Shown in pieces: positions 54,762 to 55,423 of a stretch of DNA of 55,423 nt. The number at the start of each line of letters is the position of its first letter. Positions within the stretch are counted from its first letter, which is position 1. Under the pieces are notes generated by a model. The model was not told where the DNA came from and made no database searches. It saw nothing but the letters and a program-made list of their open reading frames with translations. Source of the stretch: Clostridiales bacterium 1_7_47FAA (GTDB taxonomy: Bacteria > Bacillota > Clostridia > Lachnospirales > Lachnospiraceae); contig DS990266.1 in assembly GCA_000155435.1 (NCBI GenBank), positions 1 through 55,423 of the forward strand. The letters run 5' to 3'. A program made the translations under genes and the position numbers.

Positions 54762-55133
54762 TCACGCAACTTTATCATCATTGTCATTATTTGAAAGGGC
54801 TATTTTGCTTAAACTGCCTTTCATCGACTCAATTGTGTCTAAGTAAAACTGAAGTTCCAACTCCGGACATTCCTTTAAGATACATAAGAAACGTGACAAT
54901 AGTTCTATGCTCTTTTCCGTCCCATCTGCTTCAGATACCAAAACAGGAACAACCTCTAAAGCTTCCAGTATTTTTATATATGTTTTCATGCCGATTGTCC
55001 TGGAGCCAGATTCTACCTTACTCAGATGGCTATGTGATATTCCGGCCAATTCGGCCAGGGCTTCCTGGGTCAGACCTCTTTCTTCGCGTGCCCTTCTAAT
55101 GTTCTCTGTTATTGAACATGTATGATCCTTCAT
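54762..55133 (-). CDS. XRE-family regulator (outer element, second of a tandem pair)
   Basis: 123 residues. Helix-turn-helix NIRRAREERGLTQEALAELA, ISHSHLSKVESGSRTIGMKT, then LEALEVVPVLV, paralogous to 54188-54550. The 211 bp between them hold no gene I can support. Start at ATG 55133. Confidence 0.87.
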   Translation of the reverse strand: MKDHTCSITENIRRAREERGLTQEALAELAGISHSHLSKVESGSRTIGMKTYIKILEALEVVPVLVSEADGTEKSIELLSRFLCILKECPELELQFYLDTIESMKGSLSKIALSNNDNDDKVA

Positions 55134-55215
55134 ATGTTTGTCTCCTGTTTACCGTTTATCGAGTGTCCCCATACTACGATTTTTCATCGCAATACACGTT
55201 TAAAATTATTACCTA

Positions 55216-55422
55216 TCATTTTTTCACTTTCATCTCGCAAGCCCATTCACATTGATTTAAAATGCTGCCATCACACCACCAGTAGCTCTCTATAATCAGC
55301 GCGACTCCTCCACTCAACGGTTTACCATAAAAATATGTGCTATTATAGAGCATGCCTTTTTCTATGTCAACATTTTTTGATTTAATAGACATTTTTTCTC
55401 GTTTACTCGAACCATATCCCAT
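55216..55422 (-). CDS. Small protein or 3' part of a gene cut by the window edge
   Basis: Up to 68 residues, reaching the last bases of the window; it may continue beyond. Contains NSTYFYGKPLSGGVALIIES and YWWCDGSILNQCEWACEM. An internal ATG gives a 58-residue version, with only a weak binding site. No family recognised. Confidence 0.4.
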   Translation of the reverse strand: MGYGSSKREKMSIKSKNVDIEKGMLYNSTYFYGKPLSGGVALIIESYWWCDGSILNQCEWACEMKVKK

Positions 55423-55423
55423 C

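Overview
The window looks like DNA from a low-to-mid GC anaerobic Firmicute, probably a gut clostridium of the Lachnospiraceae type. This is an inference from the gene families, the strong AGGAGG-type ribosome binding sites, the ECF transporters and a Tn1549-type conjugative element. No rRNA or tRNA gene was seen that would fix the taxonomy.

Region 1 (1-20.5 kb, AT-rich) is a nonribosomal metallophore locus laid out like pyochelin, yersiniabactin and equibactin loci. A minus-strand operon running off the left edge encodes an ECF S subunit, EcfT, a type II thioesterase, an Sfp-type phosphopantetheinyl transferase, an aryl-AMP-type ligase, an ArCP-Cy-A-PCP synthetase and a TubC-Cy-A-MT-PCP-TE synthetase. 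Both heterocyclization domains keep DxxxxDxxS, and both adenylation pockets read as cysteine-specific. A second minus-strand operon encodes another S/T pair plus a fused double ATPase. A TetR regulator is divergent from a pair of YbtP/YbtQ (IrtA/IrtB)-like ABC half-transporters. The logic is aryl-thiazoline-thiazoline/thiazolidine synthesis followed by uptake of the metal complex. Three copies of a GTTAG-N6-CTAAC palindrome precede the two minus-strand operons.

Region 2 (20.9-24.7 kb and 53.5-55.4 kb, AT-rich) is the recombination end of an outer mobile element. It has three serine-recombinase-type genes in a row, with a DUF6870-like gene and two XRE regulators upstream. The first recombinase is cut in two, with its 5' part at 53.46-53.64 kb and its 3' part at 23.24-24.68 kb.

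Region 3 (24.68-53.46 kb, clearly more GC-rich) is the element that interrupts it, a complete-looking 28.8 kb ICE. It carries RepA, PcfB, a VirD4 coupling protein, Maff2, TrbL/VirB6, PrgI, VirB4, an orphan DNA methyltransferase, a CHAP-domain hydrolase, topoisomerase III, an ArdA-ArdC-YodL antirestriction fusion, TTRAP, cysteine-rich VLP, a MOBP relaxase with MobC, TnpW and a TndX/TnpX-like large serine recombinase. Two AT-rich cargo islands stand out. One is a Shedu-like (DUF4263) putative defence nuclease. The other is a Cfr/RlmN-family radical SAM rRNA methyltransferase behind a leader-peptide and double-terminator attenuator. Removing the ICE in silico at a shared TTT rejoins the outer recombinase in frame at about 537 residues.

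Other structure includes two 112-bp cruciform repeats bracketing the plus-strand transfer operon, two inverted copies of an oriT-like sequence, a ribosome-binding-site hairpin with an alternative upstream partner, and an uncoded structured stretch near 51.2 kb.
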